Shown one piece after another: positions 16,688-25,605 of a stretch of 64,000 bases of DNA (position 1 is the first letter of the stretch; each line of letters begins with the position of its first letter). Location of the stretch: the NCBI RefSeq assembly GCF_026627255.1, contig NZ_JAPNLM010000017.1, forward strand, positions 124,001 to 188,000. Direction: 5' to 3'. Under the pieces are notes generated by a model. The model ran no database searches. It was not told the DNA's origin and saw only the letters and a list, made by a program, of their open reading frames with translations. Made by a program: the position numbers and the translations under genes. This stretch comes from Streptomyces antarcticus (GTDB lineage Bacteria > Actinomycetota > Actinomycetes > Streptomycetales > Streptomycetaceae).

Positions 16688-17860
16688 ATGACCGACCGCG
16701 CCCCGCAGCCGGTGGACCGTCAGCTGCCCACCGAGGAGTCCCGGGACCTCCTCGCGCTCGTACGCGAGATCGCCCAGCGTGAGATCCGCCCCCGGGCCGC
16801 CGAGGAGGAGGACTCCGGGCGGTTCCCGCGCGAGGTCTTCACCCTCCTCTCCGAGGCGGGCCTGCTCGGCCTCCCGTACGCCGGAGAGTTCGGCGGCGGC
16901 GAGCAGCCGTACGAGGTCTACCTCCAGGTCCTGGAGGAGCTGGCCGCGGCCCGCCTGACCGTCGGCCTCGGCGTCAGCGTGCACTCCCTGGCCTGCCACG
17001 GCCTCGCCGGCTACGGCACCAAGGAGCAGCAGGCCGCCCACCTCCCCTCCATGCTCGGCGGCGGTCTGCTCGGCGCCTACTGCCTCTCCGAGCCGGCCGC
17101 CGGCTCGGACGCCGCCTCGCTGTCCACCAAGGCCGTGCGCGACGGTGACGACTGGATCATCACCGGCACCAAGGCCTGGATCACCCACGGCGGCGTCGCC
17201 GACTTCTACACCGTCCTCGCCCGCACCGGCGCCCCGGGCCCCAAGGGCATCACGGCCTTCCTGGTCCCCGGGGACGCACAGGGCCTCACCGCGGCCGTGC
17301 CCGAGAAGAAGATGGGCATGAAGGGCTCGCCCACCGCCCAGCTGCACTTCGACGGCGTACGGGTGCCGGACGCGCGCCGCATCGGCGACGAGGGGCAGGG
17401 CTTCACCATCGCCCTGGCCGCGCTGGACGCGGGCCGCCTGGGCATCGCGGCCTGCGCCATCGGCGTCGCCCAGGCGTCGCTGGACGAGGCCCTGGCCTAC
17501 GCCCTGGACCGCAAGCAGTTCGGGCACCCCATCGCGGACTTCCAGGGGCTGCGCTTCATGCTGGCCGACATGGCCACCAAGATCGAGGCGGGCCGTGCGC
17601 TGTACCTCGCGGCGGCGCGGCTGCGCGACGCGGGCAAGCCGTTCTCCCGCCAGGCGGCGATGGCCAAGCTGTTCTGCACCGACGCGGCCATGTCCGTCAC
17701 CACGGACGCCGTGCAGGTGCTCGGCGGCTACGGCTACACGGCGGACTTCCCGGTGGAGCGGCTGATGCGCGAGGCGAAGGTGCTCCAGATCGTGGAGGGC
17801 ACCAACCAGATCCAGCGCATGGTCATCGCCCGCCACCTGGCGGGCCCGGAGACCCGCTAG
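16688..17860 (+). CDS. Acyl-CoA dehydrogenase
   Basis: A 390-residue flavoprotein with the full acyl-CoA dehydrogenase fold: an N-terminal helical domain, YCLSEPAAGSDAASLSTKA (FAD/substrate contact, about 132-150), WITHGGVADFY, the second signature around QFGHPIADFQGLRFMLADMA, GGYGYTADFPVERLMREAK, and catalytic Glu in VLQIVEGTNQIQRM (about 367-380). It oxidises acyl-CoA thioesters, passing electrons to ETF. The ATG at 16688 follows GGGAGGAGAG. The gene stands alone, converging with a small minus-strand gene. Confidence 0.92.
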   Translation: MTDRAPQPVDRQLPTEESRDLLALVREIAQREIRPRAAEEEDSGRFPREVFTLLSEAGLLGLPYAGEFGGGEQPYEVYLQVLEELAAARLTVGLGVSVHSLACHGLAGYGTKEQQAAHLPSMLGGGLLGAYCLSEPAAGSDAASLSTKAVRDGDDWIITGTKAWITHGGVADFYTVLARTGAPGPKGITAFLVPGDAQGLTAAVPEKKMGMKGSPTAQLHFDGVRVPDARRIGDEGQGFTIALAALDAGRLGIAACAIGVAQASLDEALAYALDRKQFGHPIADFQGLRFMLADMATKIEAGRALYLAAARLRDAGKPFSRQAAMAKLFCTDAAMSVTTDAVQVLGGYGYTADFPVERLMREAKVLQIVEGTNQIQRMVIARHLAGPETR

Positions 17861-17880
17861 GAGCCGGGGGCCGGGGCGGC

Positions 17881-17908
17881 GGGCTCAGCGGTACGGGCTC
17901 AGCGGTAC
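17881..17908. repeat. Two tandem 14-bp repeats between convergent genes
   Basis: GGGCTCAGCGGTAC occurs at 17881-17894 and again at 17895-17908, just downstream of the acyl-CoA dehydrogenase stop. No hairpin is evident. Confidence 0.85.
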
Positions 17909-17941
17909 GGGATCACTCCGCCGGGGTGCGGCCTCGGCCCG

Positions 17942-18181
17942 TCAGCCCCCGAAGAGGGGTCCGCTGGGCCAGATCGGCGACGAGGCGATCCGTGCCCACT
18001 CGGCGTCCCGCCGACCGGGCATGGTCCGGCCCTCGGCGGCCCAGCGGGCGATCATGGCGCTGTAGATGGGCGGATCGGGATGCCGCTGCCGGAACCCCTG
18101 CTGAACCGATTCTTCGTAACCGGGCGGTGTCATCCGCCGACGACGTCCCGTCCTTGGCGTGGCTGTCTCAACCGTGGTCAT
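17942..18181 (-). CDS. Small hypothetical protein
   Basis: A 79-residue frame (ATG 18181, MTTVETATPRTGRRRR) or 63 residues from ATG 18133 (MTPPGYEESVQQGF). The part after residue 16 has good protein character: HPDPPIYSAMIARWAAEGRTM and AEWARIASSPIWPSG, with several Trp and Pro. No motif I recognise. The second start may be the real one, since the first 16 residues are basic and less convincing. Both options end at the same stop. Nothing upstream gives a firm ribosome site. Confidence 0.55.
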   Translation of the reverse strand: MTTVETATPRTGRRRRMTPPGYEESVQQGFRQRHPDPPIYSAMIARWAAEGRTMPGRRDAEWARIASSPIWPSGPLFGG

Positions 18182-18283
18182 GCCCGGGCAACGCGGCACG
18201 CGAGCCCCGGGTAATCGCCACCGCCCCCCGCCACACCGTGCCGAACCGCCACTCCGTGCCAGAAGTCTGGCCCCCCGCACGGT

Positions 18284-18299
18284 TTCTGACGTACCGTCA
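18284..18299. promoter_or_regulatory. Operator-like inverted repeat before the DUF7064-like gene
   Basis: TTCTGACGTACCGTCA: the core TGACG-TAC-CGTCA (18287-18299) is an exact 5-3-5 inverted repeat. The left half TTCTGACG is identical to the left half of the 19-bp palindrome at 54017-54035, and a copy of CAGAAGTCTGG is near both sites (here at 18260-18270). It lies 48 bases before the start codon, a normal place for a repressor. Confidence 0.65.
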
Positions 18300-18346
18300 T
18301 GTCCGCCCGAGACGACGTCGCCGCCACCGTGTCCAGGAGGTCCGCC

Positions 18347-19480
18347 ATGCCCGCCGACCGGCCCATCGCCCTCGACGAGTACCCCATCCACCAGGCCCCC
18401 CTGTCGATGAAGCACCTCGTCAGCGGCGACCGGAACGCCTACGACCGGTGCATCTTCCACGTCTTCGACCACGCCGGCCGCGCCGTCCTCATCCTCGGTC
18501 TCGGCGTCTACCCCAACGCCGGTGTCATCGACGCCTACGCCACCCTGCGCATCGGCGACGAACTCCTCGCCGTCCGGGCCTCCGACGCGCTCACCGACGA
18601 CCGGATGAACCTCTCCGTCGGCCCGCTGTCCATCACCGTCGACGTACCGCTCAAGCAGCTCACCCTCCGCTGCGCCGCAGATCCGGACGACCCCCGGGGA
18701 CTCTCGTACGACGTCACCTGGACCGCCGAGTTCCCTGCGGTGTGGGAGCCCCACCACGTCCAGCGGCGCGGCGACCGCCTCATGCTCGAAGGCCGCCGCT
18801 TCGTCCAGGCCGGCGGCGTCACCGGCACCATTCGCGCCGACGGGGAAGAGTTCGTCCTCACGCCGGGGGAGTGGACCGGTACCCGTGACCGCAGTTGGGG
18901 CGTACGGCCGATCCCCGGCGAGGACGGCGGCCGGGCGGCCGAGGAGCACCGCCCCGAAGGCTTCCACTGGCTCTGGATACCGGTCCGCTTCGAGGACCAG
19001 TTCCTCATGGTCGTCGCGCAGGAGGACGCCGACGGCCACCGCACCCTCAACGAGGCCGTACAGGTCTTCCCCGGAGGCAGCGACCGTCACGACGTCCAAC
19101 TCGGCTGGCCGCACACGGAGATCCGCTACCGCCCCGGCACCCGGCACCCCCTGAGCGCGGTCGTCCACCTCGCCGACCCCGCCCGCAAGCCCCTCGAACT
19201 CGGCGTGGAGATCCTGAACTCCTCCCCGCTCGCCGTCGGCGCAGGCTACCCGCCCGCCGCCGACTGGCAGCACGGCACCTGGCAGGGCCGGGGCTGGACC
19301 GACCGCCGCCGCTACGACCTCTCCGACCCCGCCGCCCATCCCACGGCCGCGTTCGGGGTCACCGACCATTCGGCCCGCTTCACCCTCGACGGCCAGGTGG
19401 GACACGGCATCTTCGAGCACGGCAGCTTCGGCCGCCACGACCCGAGCGGCTTCGCCGACTACTCGTCCGTAGCCCCGTAG
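18347..19480 (+). CDS. DUF7064/7065-like protein of lipid or steroid-type metabolism
   Basis: A 377-residue soluble protein read from ATG 18347 with a strong AGGAGG six bases upstream. It has repeated beta-sandwich-like sequence with conserved aromatic/acidic positions: YDVTWTAEFPAVWEPHH, GEWTGTRDRSWGVRP, HWLWIPVRFEDQFLM and GHGIFEHGSFGRHDPSGF. The DRSWG(V)R motif is typical of proteins of this class, found with phosphotransferase-like and acyl-CoA genes in actinobacteria. The activity is unknown. The next gene follows by 24 bases with its own SD, so the two form an operon. Confidence 0.65.
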   Translation: MPADRPIALDEYPIHQAPLSMKHLVSGDRNAYDRCIFHVFDHAGRAVLILGLGVYPNAGVIDAYATLRIGDELLAVRASDALTDDRMNLSVGPLSITVDVPLKQLTLRCAADPDDPRGLSYDVTWTAEFPAVWEPHHVQRRGDRLMLEGRRFVQAGGVTGTIRADGEEFVLTPGEWTGTRDRSWGVRPIPGEDGGRAAEEHRPEGFHWLWIPVRFEDQFLMVVAQEDADGHRTLNEAVQVFPGGSDRHDVQLGWPHTEIRYRPGTRHPLSAVVHLADPARKPLELGVEILNSSPLAVGAGYPPAADWQHGTWQGRGWTDRRRYDLSDPAAHPTAAFGVTDHSARFTLDGQVGHGIFEHGSFGRHDPSGFADYSSVAP

Positions 19481-19504
19481 CCGAACAGGAAGGAAGGGGT
19501 ATCC

Positions 19505-20596
19505 ATGGCCACCGCACCACGTCCGCGTACCTCCACCCGGGAGCCCGAGGAGCTCGGGCGGCGCCTCGCCGCCTGGCTGGACACCAGGCTCCCGGGGGCG
19601 CGGGTCACCAACCCGTCCGTGCCCGGGTCGAACGGCATGTCCAGCGAGACCCTGCTCTTCGACATAGAGCACCCGGACACCCCGCTCCGCGCCTGCGCGC
19701 TGCGGCTCGCCGCCGACCCGGCCGCCTACACCGTCTTCCCCGCGTACGACATGCCGCGCCAGCACCGCGTGATGAGCCTGGTCGCCGAGCACACCGACCT
19801 GCCCGTCCCCCGCGTGCAGTGGCTGGAGGAGGATCCCGGGCCGCTCGGGGCGCCGTTCTTCGTCATGGCCCGCGCCGAGGGCCGCGTCCCACCCGACGTC
19901 ATGCCCTACACGTACGAGGGGAACTGGCTGCACGCCGCCACCGACGCCGAGCGCGCCGCACTCCAGGAGGCGAGCGTCGCGCTGCTGGCGCGCCTGCACG
20001 ACCAGTTCCCGGCCGGAGAGGCCGCGTTCCTCCTCCCCGAGGGGGAGGGAACCCCGTTGCGGCGGCACGTGGAGGCCCAACGCGCCTACTACGCCTGGGT
20101 GGTGGGCGGACTGGCCCCGTCCCCGCTCATCGAGCGGGCGTTCGCGCGCCTGGAGGAGCTGTGGCCCGCGGACGAGGGTCCGGCCGTCCTCAACTGGGGT
20201 GACGCGCGCATCGGGAACGTCGTCTACGACGGCTTCACCCCGGTGGCCGTCCTGGACTGGGAGATGGCGGCGTACGCCCCGCGCGAGGTCGACCTCGGCT
20301 GGACGGTGTACCTCCACCGCTTCTTCCAGGACCTCACGGTCGGCTTCGGGCAGCCCGGCCTGCCCGACTTCCTGCGCCGCGAGGACATCGAGCGGCGGTA
20401 CGCCGAGCTCACCGGGCACACTCCCCGGGACATGGAGTTCCACACCCTCTACGCGGCCTTGCGGCACGGCATCGTGATGCTGCGCATCGCCTACCGGCAG
20501 GCGCACTTCGGCGAGGTCGAGATCCCGGCCGACCCCGACGGCCTGATCCTCCACCACGCCAGCCTGGACGCCATGGTCCGGGGTGCGTACTGGTAG
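19505..20596 (+). CDS. Phosphotransferase (aminoglycoside-kinase fold) family protein
   Basis: A 363-residue protein of the APH/choline-kinase fold. N-terminal lobe: PSVPGSNGMSSETLLFDIE; catalytic loop LNWGDARIGNVVYD (about 229-242), where WGD replaces the usual HGD, and metal-binding LDWEMAAYAPREVDLGW. Members of this branch are often encoded with acyl-CoA dehydrogenases and are thought to phosphorylate hydroxyacyl-CoA or related compounds. It follows the DUF7064-like gene closely behind AAGGAAGGGG. Probable substrate: a small metabolite or lipid, not an antibiotic. Confidence 0.82.
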   Translation: MATAPRPRTSTREPEELGRRLAAWLDTRLPGARVTNPSVPGSNGMSSETLLFDIEHPDTPLRACALRLAADPAAYTVFPAYDMPRQHRVMSLVAEHTDLPVPRVQWLEEDPGPLGAPFFVMARAEGRVPPDVMPYTYEGNWLHAATDAERAALQEASVALLARLHDQFPAGEAAFLLPEGEGTPLRRHVEAQRAYYAWVVGGLAPSPLIERAFARLEELWPADEGPAVLNWGDARIGNVVYDGFTPVAVLDWEMAAYAPREVDLGWTVYLHRFFQDLTVGFGQPGLPDFLRREDIERRYAELTGHTPRDMEFHTLYAALRHGIVMLRIAYRQAHFGEVEIPADPDGLILHHASLDAMVRGAYW

Positions 20597-20639
20597 GTCC
20601 GGGGGGCCCGCAGCCGCCGCCCCGCGTCCGGCTCCGGAG

Positions 20640-21089
20640 TCAGGCGGCCTGCGCGTGCTGCTGGCGGGTCTGGGGCGGTACGGGGCTCACCACCCGGACC
20701 GGACGCGAGCCCGGGCCGCCGGCGTGGGAGAACGGCTGGGTCCGCCAGTCCAGCCCCTGCGGGAGGGTGAGGTGCACGATCGGCTCCAGCTCCGGCGCGT
20801 CGTCCGGACGCGGTACACCCACGGTCGGCAGCGCGTCGGAAGCCGGCCGCCCGGTGCCCGCGCACACCGTGAGCCCGAACGGGTTCCACGGGGTCAGACA
20901 GAGGGCGTGCTGCGGCAGGTGCTCCTCGTCGGCGAAGAGGGCGATCGACTGTCCGCAGTCGGGGCAGGTCGCGTGGTGGATGTCGAAGCCCTCGCCGTCC
21001 TCGGCGTATTGCGGGTACGGGTCGTCCCCGGAATCGAGAAGCTCCAGTGGCTCCGGTGCGGTGCGACCGGCGCGCTTGGTGTTCTGCAT
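20640..21089 (-). CDS. Hypothetical protein with a CPxCG zinc-ribbon-like motif
   Basis: A 149-residue protein from ATG 21089, preceded by AAGGGGGAG. It starts MQNTKRAGRTAPEPLELLDS, has HHATCPDCGQSIALFADEEHLPQH (CxxC with His residues nearby) around residues 42-65 and a further Cys in LCLTPWNPFGLTVCAG, so it may bind zinc. The rest is Pro-rich. I do not recognise the family. It is convergent with the phosphotransferase gene (43 bases between) and divergent from the Lrp regulator. Confidence 0.7.
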   Translation of the reverse strand: MQNTKRAGRTAPEPLELLDSGDDPYPQYAEDGEGFDIHHATCPDCGQSIALFADEEHLPQHALCLTPWNPFGLTVCAGTGRPASDALPTVGVPRPDDAPELEPIVHLTLPQGLDWRTQPFSHAGGPGSRPVRVVSPVPPQTRQQHAQAA

Positions 21090-21297
21090 GGATGTACTCC
21101 CCCTTGGGTGGGCCGGGCGGGCAGGTTCTACGGCCACGGCCACAGCAAGCACTTCCCGTCGCGGAGCACGAGTAACCACATCTGTCGGCGCTACGCTCCC
21201 TTCGGCTTGTGGCCTTGGTCACATGCCCGCCGCAGATGCCTCCAGTGGGCGGACGGCACTGTGCCCGGAGCACCCTTGGGCCTTAAGTTGAGCGGCT

Positions 21298-21747
21298 ATG
21301 AGCGCAATGGAGGAGCTGGACCGCCAGATCGTTGATCTGCTCGTGCGGGACGGGCGGATGAGCTATACGGATCTGGGCAAGGCCACCGGACTGTCCACGT
21401 CGGCCGTCCACCAGCGAGTACGTCGACTGGAGCAGCGCGGGGTGATCCGCGGCTACGCCGCCGTCGTCGACCCCGAGGCCGTCGGCCTGCCCCTGACGGC
21501 CTTCATCTCGGTCAAACCGTTCGACCCCAGTGCCCCGGACGACATCGCCGACCGGCTGGCCGGGGTCCCCGAGATCGAGGCCTGCCACAGCGTGGCGGGC
21601 GACGAGAACTACATCCTCAAGGTCCGGGTGGCGACCCCCCTGGAGCTGGAGGACCTGCTGGGCCGTCTGCGCGCCCTCGCGCACGTCTCGACCCGCACGA
21701 CGGTGGTCCTCTCCACCCCGTACGAGGCCCGCCCGCCCCGCGTCTAG
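21298..21747 (+). CDS. Lrp/AsnC-family transcription regulator
   Basis: A 149-residue regulator: HTH within LDRQIVDLLVRDGRMSYTDL followed by GKATGLSTSAVHQRVRRLE (about 5-45) and a RAM/AsnC ligand domain (LPLTAFISVKPF, HSVAGDENYILKVRVATP, TTVVLSTPYE). Such regulators sense amino acids. It lies 114 bases before the amidohydrolase on the same strand and may control it. ATG 21298 was chosen; ATG 21307 is also possible, and no clear SD is present. Confidence 0.88.
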   Translation: MSAMEELDRQIVDLLVRDGRMSYTDLGKATGLSTSAVHQRVRRLEQRGVIRGYAAVVDPEAVGLPLTAFISVKPFDPSAPDDIADRLAGVPEIEACHSVAGDENYILKVRVATPLELEDLLGRLRALAHVSTRTTVVLSTPYEARPPRV

Positions 21748-21861
21748 CCCGCCCGCGTCCCGCCCGCCCGGCGCTCCGCCCCGCGCGCCTCCCGGTACCC
21801 CCGGGGCCGCCTGGGGACCCGGCGGTCCGGCCGGCGCCGGGGGCGCGGGAGACTGGTCCCC

Positions 21862-23502
21862 ATGACTGACCGCACCGCCCACTCCGCCGACGCCGCCGAT
21901 GCCGCCGCCGGAGCACCGACAAGGACCGTCCTCCTGCGCGGGGGCGAGGTACACAGCCCCGCCGACCCGTTCGCCACCGCGATGGTGGTCGAGCGCGGCC
22001 ACATCGCCTGGGTCGGCTCCGAGGGCGCGGCCGACGCCTTCGCGCAGGGCGTGGACGAGGTCGTCGACCTCGGCGGGGCGCTCGTCACGCCCGCCTTCAC
22101 CGACGCCCACGTCCACACCACCTCCGTCGGCCTGGCCCTGACCGGGCTGGACCTGACCGCGGCGCGCTCGCTGCCCGCCGCGCTGGAGCTCGTACGGGCG
22201 TACGCCGCGAGCCGCCCCGCCGACCGGGTGCTCCTCGGGCACGGCTGGGACGCGGCCCGCTGGCCCGAGCGGCGGCCGCCCCGGCGCGCCGAGCTCGACG
22301 AGGCCGTCGGCGGCCGCCCGCTGTACCTGAGCCGCGTCGACGTGCACTCCGCCGTGGTCACCACGGCCCTGCTCGACCTCGTGCCCGGCGTCGCCGCCCG
22401 CGGGGACGAGCCGCTGACCCGGGACGCCCACCACGCCGTCCGCGCGGCGGCCCTGGGCGCCGTCACCCCCGCCCAGCGCGCGGAGGCGCAGCGGGCCGCC
22501 CTGGACCGCGCGGCCTCGCTCGGGATCGGCTCCGTGCACGAGTGCGGCGGCCCCGACATCTCCTCCGCCGAGGACTTCACCGAACTGCTGGCCCTGGCCG
22601 CCGGGCGTCCGGGGCCCCGGGTCTTCGGCTACTGGGCCGACCGGGACCTCGGCCGGGCGAAGGAGCTCGGGGCCGTCGGAGCCGCCGGGGACCTCTTCGT
22701 GGACGGCGCCCTCGGGTCGCACACCGCGTGCCTGCACGCCCCGTACGCCGACGCCTCCCACACCGGTACCGGCTACCTGGACGCGCGCGCCGTCGCCGAG
22801 CACGTGGCCGCGTGCACCGAGGCGGGTCTCCAGGCCGGTTTCCACGCCATCGGCGACGCCGCGCTCACCGCCGTCGTCGAGGGCGTGCGGGCGGCCGCCG
22901 AGAAGGTCGGACCGGCCCGCGTGCGGGCCGCCAGGCACCGCGTCGAGCACGCCGAGATGATGACGCCCGCCACCATCGCCGCCTTCGCGGAGTTCGGCCT
23001 CACGGCCTCCGTGCAGCCCGCCTTCGACGCGGCCTGGGGCGGCGCGGACGGCATGTACGCCGACCGGCTGGGGGCCGAGCGCGCCCGCACCCTCAACCCG
23101 TACGCGGCCATGCTCAAGGCAGGCGTCCCGCTGGCCTTCGGTTCGGACGCGCCGGTGACCCCGCTCGACCCCTGGGGCACGGTCCGCGCGGCGGCCTTCC
23201 ACCGGACGCCCGAGCACCGGATCTCCGTACGGGCGGCCTTCACCGCGCACACCCGGGGCGGCTGGCGGGCGCTGGGCCGCGACGGCGCCGGCGTCCTCGT
23301 CCCGGGGGCACCGGCCGACTACGCGGTCTGGGAGACCGCGGAACTGGTCGTCCAGGCCCCCGACGACCGGGTCGCCCGCTGGTCCACGGACCCGCGTTCC
23401 GGCACCCCCGGGCTGCCCGACCTGAGCCCCGGCGCCGAGTTGCCGGTGTGCCTGGCCACGGTCGTCGGCGGGCGGGAGGCATTCGTACGCCCACAGGGGT
23501 GA
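21862..23502 (+). CDS. Amidohydrolase, YtcJ-like
   Basis: A 546-residue metal-dependent hydrolase. It has the N-terminal beta-sandwich opening (TVLLRGGEVHSP), the metal site DAHVHTTSVGL (about 94-104, HxH), GFHAIGDAALTAVVEGV, RHRVEHAEMMTP, and GSDAPVTPLDPWGTVRAA. The overall pattern is that of YtcJ/AepA-type amidohydrolases, which hydrolyse amide or formamide bonds on small molecules; the natural substrate is not known. The ATG at 21862 follows GGGAGAC. It follows an Lrp regulator on the same strand. Confidence 0.85.
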   Translation: MTDRTAHSADAADAAAGAPTRTVLLRGGEVHSPADPFATAMVVERGHIAWVGSEGAADAFAQGVDEVVDLGGALVTPAFTDAHVHTTSVGLALTGLDLTAARSLPAALELVRAYAASRPADRVLLGHGWDAARWPERRPPRRAELDEAVGGRPLYLSRVDVHSAVVTTALLDLVPGVAARGDEPLTRDAHHAVRAAALGAVTPAQRAEAQRAALDRAASLGIGSVHECGGPDISSAEDFTELLALAAGRPGPRVFGYWADRDLGRAKELGAVGAAGDLFVDGALGSHTACLHAPYADASHTGTGYLDARAVAEHVAACTEAGLQAGFHAIGDAALTAVVEGVRAAAEKVGPARVRAARHRVEHAEMMTPATIAAFAEFGLTASVQPAFDAAWGGADGMYADRLGAERARTLNPYAAMLKAGVPLAFGSDAPVTPLDPWGTVRAAAFHRTPEHRISVRAAFTAHTRGGWRALGRDGAGVLVPGAPADYAVWETAELVVQAPDDRVARWSTDPRSGTPGLPDLSPGAELPVCLATVVGGREAFVRPQG

Positions 23503-23807
23503 TCCGGTCGGCCTCGGTTCGGTACGGGCGGCCCGACCCGGATAGGTTCGGCCAGGTCCACCACAGGATGTCCGTGCCGGACGGATCCGTCTGCGCAGCG
23601 CGCCCGCGCCTCGGGGGCGAGGGAAGGTTTCGCCGGGCGGCGGGTGGCCCCGGGTCGGGGTCCGGCGGTCCAGTAGACAACGGTCACGGCGGCCCGCAGC
23701 CAGCGGGAGTCTGACCGGCCCGAAGGACCGCGGGCCCCGACCACTGTTCTAAAGTCATCCTCTGCGACACGACGTACAGGACGTGCAACAGCACAAAAGG
23801 GGACTCA
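23503..23807. other. Intergenic region before ppm1
   Basis: About 305 bases between the amidohydrolase and the mannosyltransferase. No gene is supported on either strand. The last 70 bases are less GC-rich (CTGTTCTAAAGTCATCC) and probably carry the ppm1 promoter; I cannot fix its hexamers. AAGGGGA just before GTG 23808 is the ribosome site. Confidence 0.5.
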
Positions 23808-24773
23808 GTGAGCGACGGCGGACAGCGGACCCACGGACCGCTCGGTACGGCCTTGGTGATCATTCCGACCTACAACGAGGCGGAGAACATCGGGCTGATC
23901 GTCGGGCGCGTGCGCGCGGCCGTGCCCGGGGCGCACATCCTCGTCGCGGACGACAACAGCCCGGACGGCACCGGCAAGCTCGCCGACGAGCTGGTGGCGG
24001 GCGACGACCACGTCCACGTGCTGCACCGCAAGGGCAAGGAGGGGCTGGGCGCCGCCTACCTCGCGGGCTTCGTCTGGGCCCTCGAGCAGGGCTACGGGGT
24101 GATCGTCGAGATGGACGCCGACGGCTCCCACCAGCCGGAGGAGCTGCCGCGCCTGCTGACGGCGCTGGCCGGCGCGGACCTGGTCCTGGGCTCCCGCTGG
24201 GTGCCGGGCGGGCGGGTCGTGAACTGGCCCAAGAGCCGTGAGTTCCTCTCGCGCGGCGGGTCGACGTACTCGCGGCTGATGCTGAACCTGCCGATGCGCG
24301 ACGTGACCGGCGGTTACCGGGCCTTCCGCCGGGAGACCCTGGAGGGGCTGGGCCTGGACCAGGTGGCGTCCGCCGGCTACTGCTTCCAGGTCGACCTGGC
24401 GCGCAGGGCCGTGCAGAAGGGCTTCCGGGTGGTGGAGGTCCCCATCACGTTCGTGGAGCGCGAGTTCGGCGACAGCAAGATGAGCAAGGACATCCTGGTC
24501 GAGGCCCTGTGGCGGGTCACCCAGTGGGGTCTCAAGGCCCAGGCGGCCAAGCTGCTTCCGGGCAAGCCGCAGACCCCTGCTGACGCGGCCGGGAACGCGC
24601 CGGGCGCGGCGGGTACGGGCAAGGCAGCTCCCGCCGAGGCGGCGGGTACGGGCAAGACGGCGGGTACGGGCAAGGCGGCCTCCGACGAGGCGGCCGGTAC
24701 GGACCCGGCGGCGGGCACGGGTTCCGGCCCGGACGCCGACGGGGCCTCCGGCACACCCTCCGGGCAGGCCTGA
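23808..24773 (+). CDS. ppm1: Polyprenyl-phosphate mannose synthase (DPM1-type glycosyltransferase)
   Basis: A 321-residue GT2 enzyme: ALVIIPTYNEAENIGLIVGRV (N-terminal nucleotide site, split as ALVIIPTYNEAENIG), VADDNSPDGTG, VIVEMDADGSHQPEELP (DxD-type metal site), DLVLGSRWVPGG, DVTGGYRAFRRE and EREFGDSKMSKDI, all typical of dolichol-phosphate mannosyltransferases. It makes polyprenyl-phosphate mannose, used for protein O-mannosylation and phage receptor glycans in Streptomyces. The C-terminal ~70 residues are an Ala/Gly/Thr/Lys-rich low-complexity tail with repeated AAGTGKA. It lacks the N-terminal acyltransferase domain of mycobacterial Ppm1. Confidence 0.9.
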   Translation: MSDGGQRTHGPLGTALVIIPTYNEAENIGLIVGRVRAAVPGAHILVADDNSPDGTGKLADELVAGDDHVHVLHRKGKEGLGAAYLAGFVWALEQGYGVIVEMDADGSHQPEELPRLLTALAGADLVLGSRWVPGGRVVNWPKSREFLSRGGSTYSRLMLNLPMRDVTGGYRAFRRETLEGLGLDQVASAGYCFQVDLARRAVQKGFRVVEVPITFVEREFGDSKMSKDILVEALWRVTQWGLKAQAAKLLPGKPQTPADAAGNAPGAAGTGKAAPAEAAGTGKTAGTGKAASDEAAGTDPAAGTGSGPDADGASGTPSGQA

Positions 24774-24897
24774 GCCGCCGGGGCGCCAGCCCCGGGCGGT
24801 CGCGCCGGCGGGATCCCGCCTCGGGAACGGGCCCCTAGGGGATGTCCGGTACCTCCGACTGAGGCCGCTTTTACTCCGGCCCAGGCACACTGGTGGT

Positions 24898-25479
24898 ATG
24901 ACGACCGGCGTTCCCACTTCGACGGCCCCCCGGCGGCGCTCGCCCGCCCGTACCTTCGTTCCCCTTGCCATCACCGCCTGGCTGATCCTGGAGATCTGGC
25001 TGCTCACCCTGGTCGCGGGCGCGGCCGGCGGCCTGACCGTCGCCGCGCTGCTCGCGGGCGGGATGGTCCTGGGCGCGGTGGTCATCAAGCGGGCCGGGCG
25101 GCGCGCCTTCAAGAACCTGACGGAGACCTTCCAGCAGGCTCAGCAGGGCGTGCGGCCCACCGCGCAGCAGCCCGGCCGGGGCAACGGCCTCACCATGCTG
25201 GCGGGCCTGTTCCTGATGATGCCGGGCCTGATCTCCGACGCGGCGGGCCTGGTTCTGCTGCTCCCGCCCGTCCGGGCATGGATCGGCCGCCGCGCGGCCC
25301 GTTCGCTGGAGCGCAAGATGGCCTCCGCGCCCGCGGGCAGCTTCGGCGACGCCTTCCAGCAGGCCCGCATCCACCAGCCGGACGGCAAGATCGTCCAGGG
25401 CGAGGTCATCCGCGACGACGGGCCCGGCCCGGACCGCCAGGGTCCCGGCGCCTCGTACCGCCCGCCGCTCGCCCCGTAG
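24898..25479 (+). CDS. fxsA: FxsA family membrane protein
   Basis: A 193-residue membrane protein. After a basic start it has two helices (FVPLAITAWLILEIWLLTLV and GLTVAALLAGGMVLGAVVI), then GLFLMMPGLISDAAGLVLLLPP, the hallmark of FxsA (MLPGFITD-type) proteins, and a soluble tail. FxsA was named for suppressing F exclusion of phage T7 in E. coli; its general role is unclear. It lies 124 bases after ppm1 on the same strand, with a strong terminator just downstream. Confidence 0.85.
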   Translation: MTTGVPTSTAPRRRSPARTFVPLAITAWLILEIWLLTLVAGAAGGLTVAALLAGGMVLGAVVIKRAGRRAFKNLTETFQQAQQGVRPTAQQPGRGNGLTMLAGLFLMMPGLISDAAGLVLLLPPVRAWIGRRAARSLERKMASAPAGSFGDAFQQARIHQPDGKIVQGEVIRDDGPGPDRQGPGASYRPPLAP

Positions 25480-25496
25480 GGCCCGAGCACGACACG

Positions 25497-25538
25497 ACCC
25501 GGGTGGCCCGCGCGCGCAGCGCGACGGGCCACCCGGGT
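25497..25538 (+). terminator. 14-bp stem intrinsic-type terminator after fxsA
   Basis: ACCCGGGTGGCCCG (25497-25510) pairs exactly with CGGGCCACCCGGGT (25525-25538), followed by CTTT. It lies 18 bases after the fxsA stop. Confidence 0.85.
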
Positions 25539-25605
25539 CTTTCACGAGTCCCCGGAGACAGCGGCCGACACCCGCCCGTCCCGCCCCGGACACCGCACGC
25601 GAAGG

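Noticed and set aside
17942..20557. An 871-codon open frame on the minus strand
   Set aside because: Only its last ~79 codons (the small gene) look like protein; the rest is antisense to the DUF7064-like and phosphotransferase genes and is a by-product of GC-rich codon usage.
19505..20596. Aminoglycoside resistance gene
   Set aside because: The fold is shared, but the WGD variant of the catalytic loop and operon context point to a metabolic phosphotransferase.
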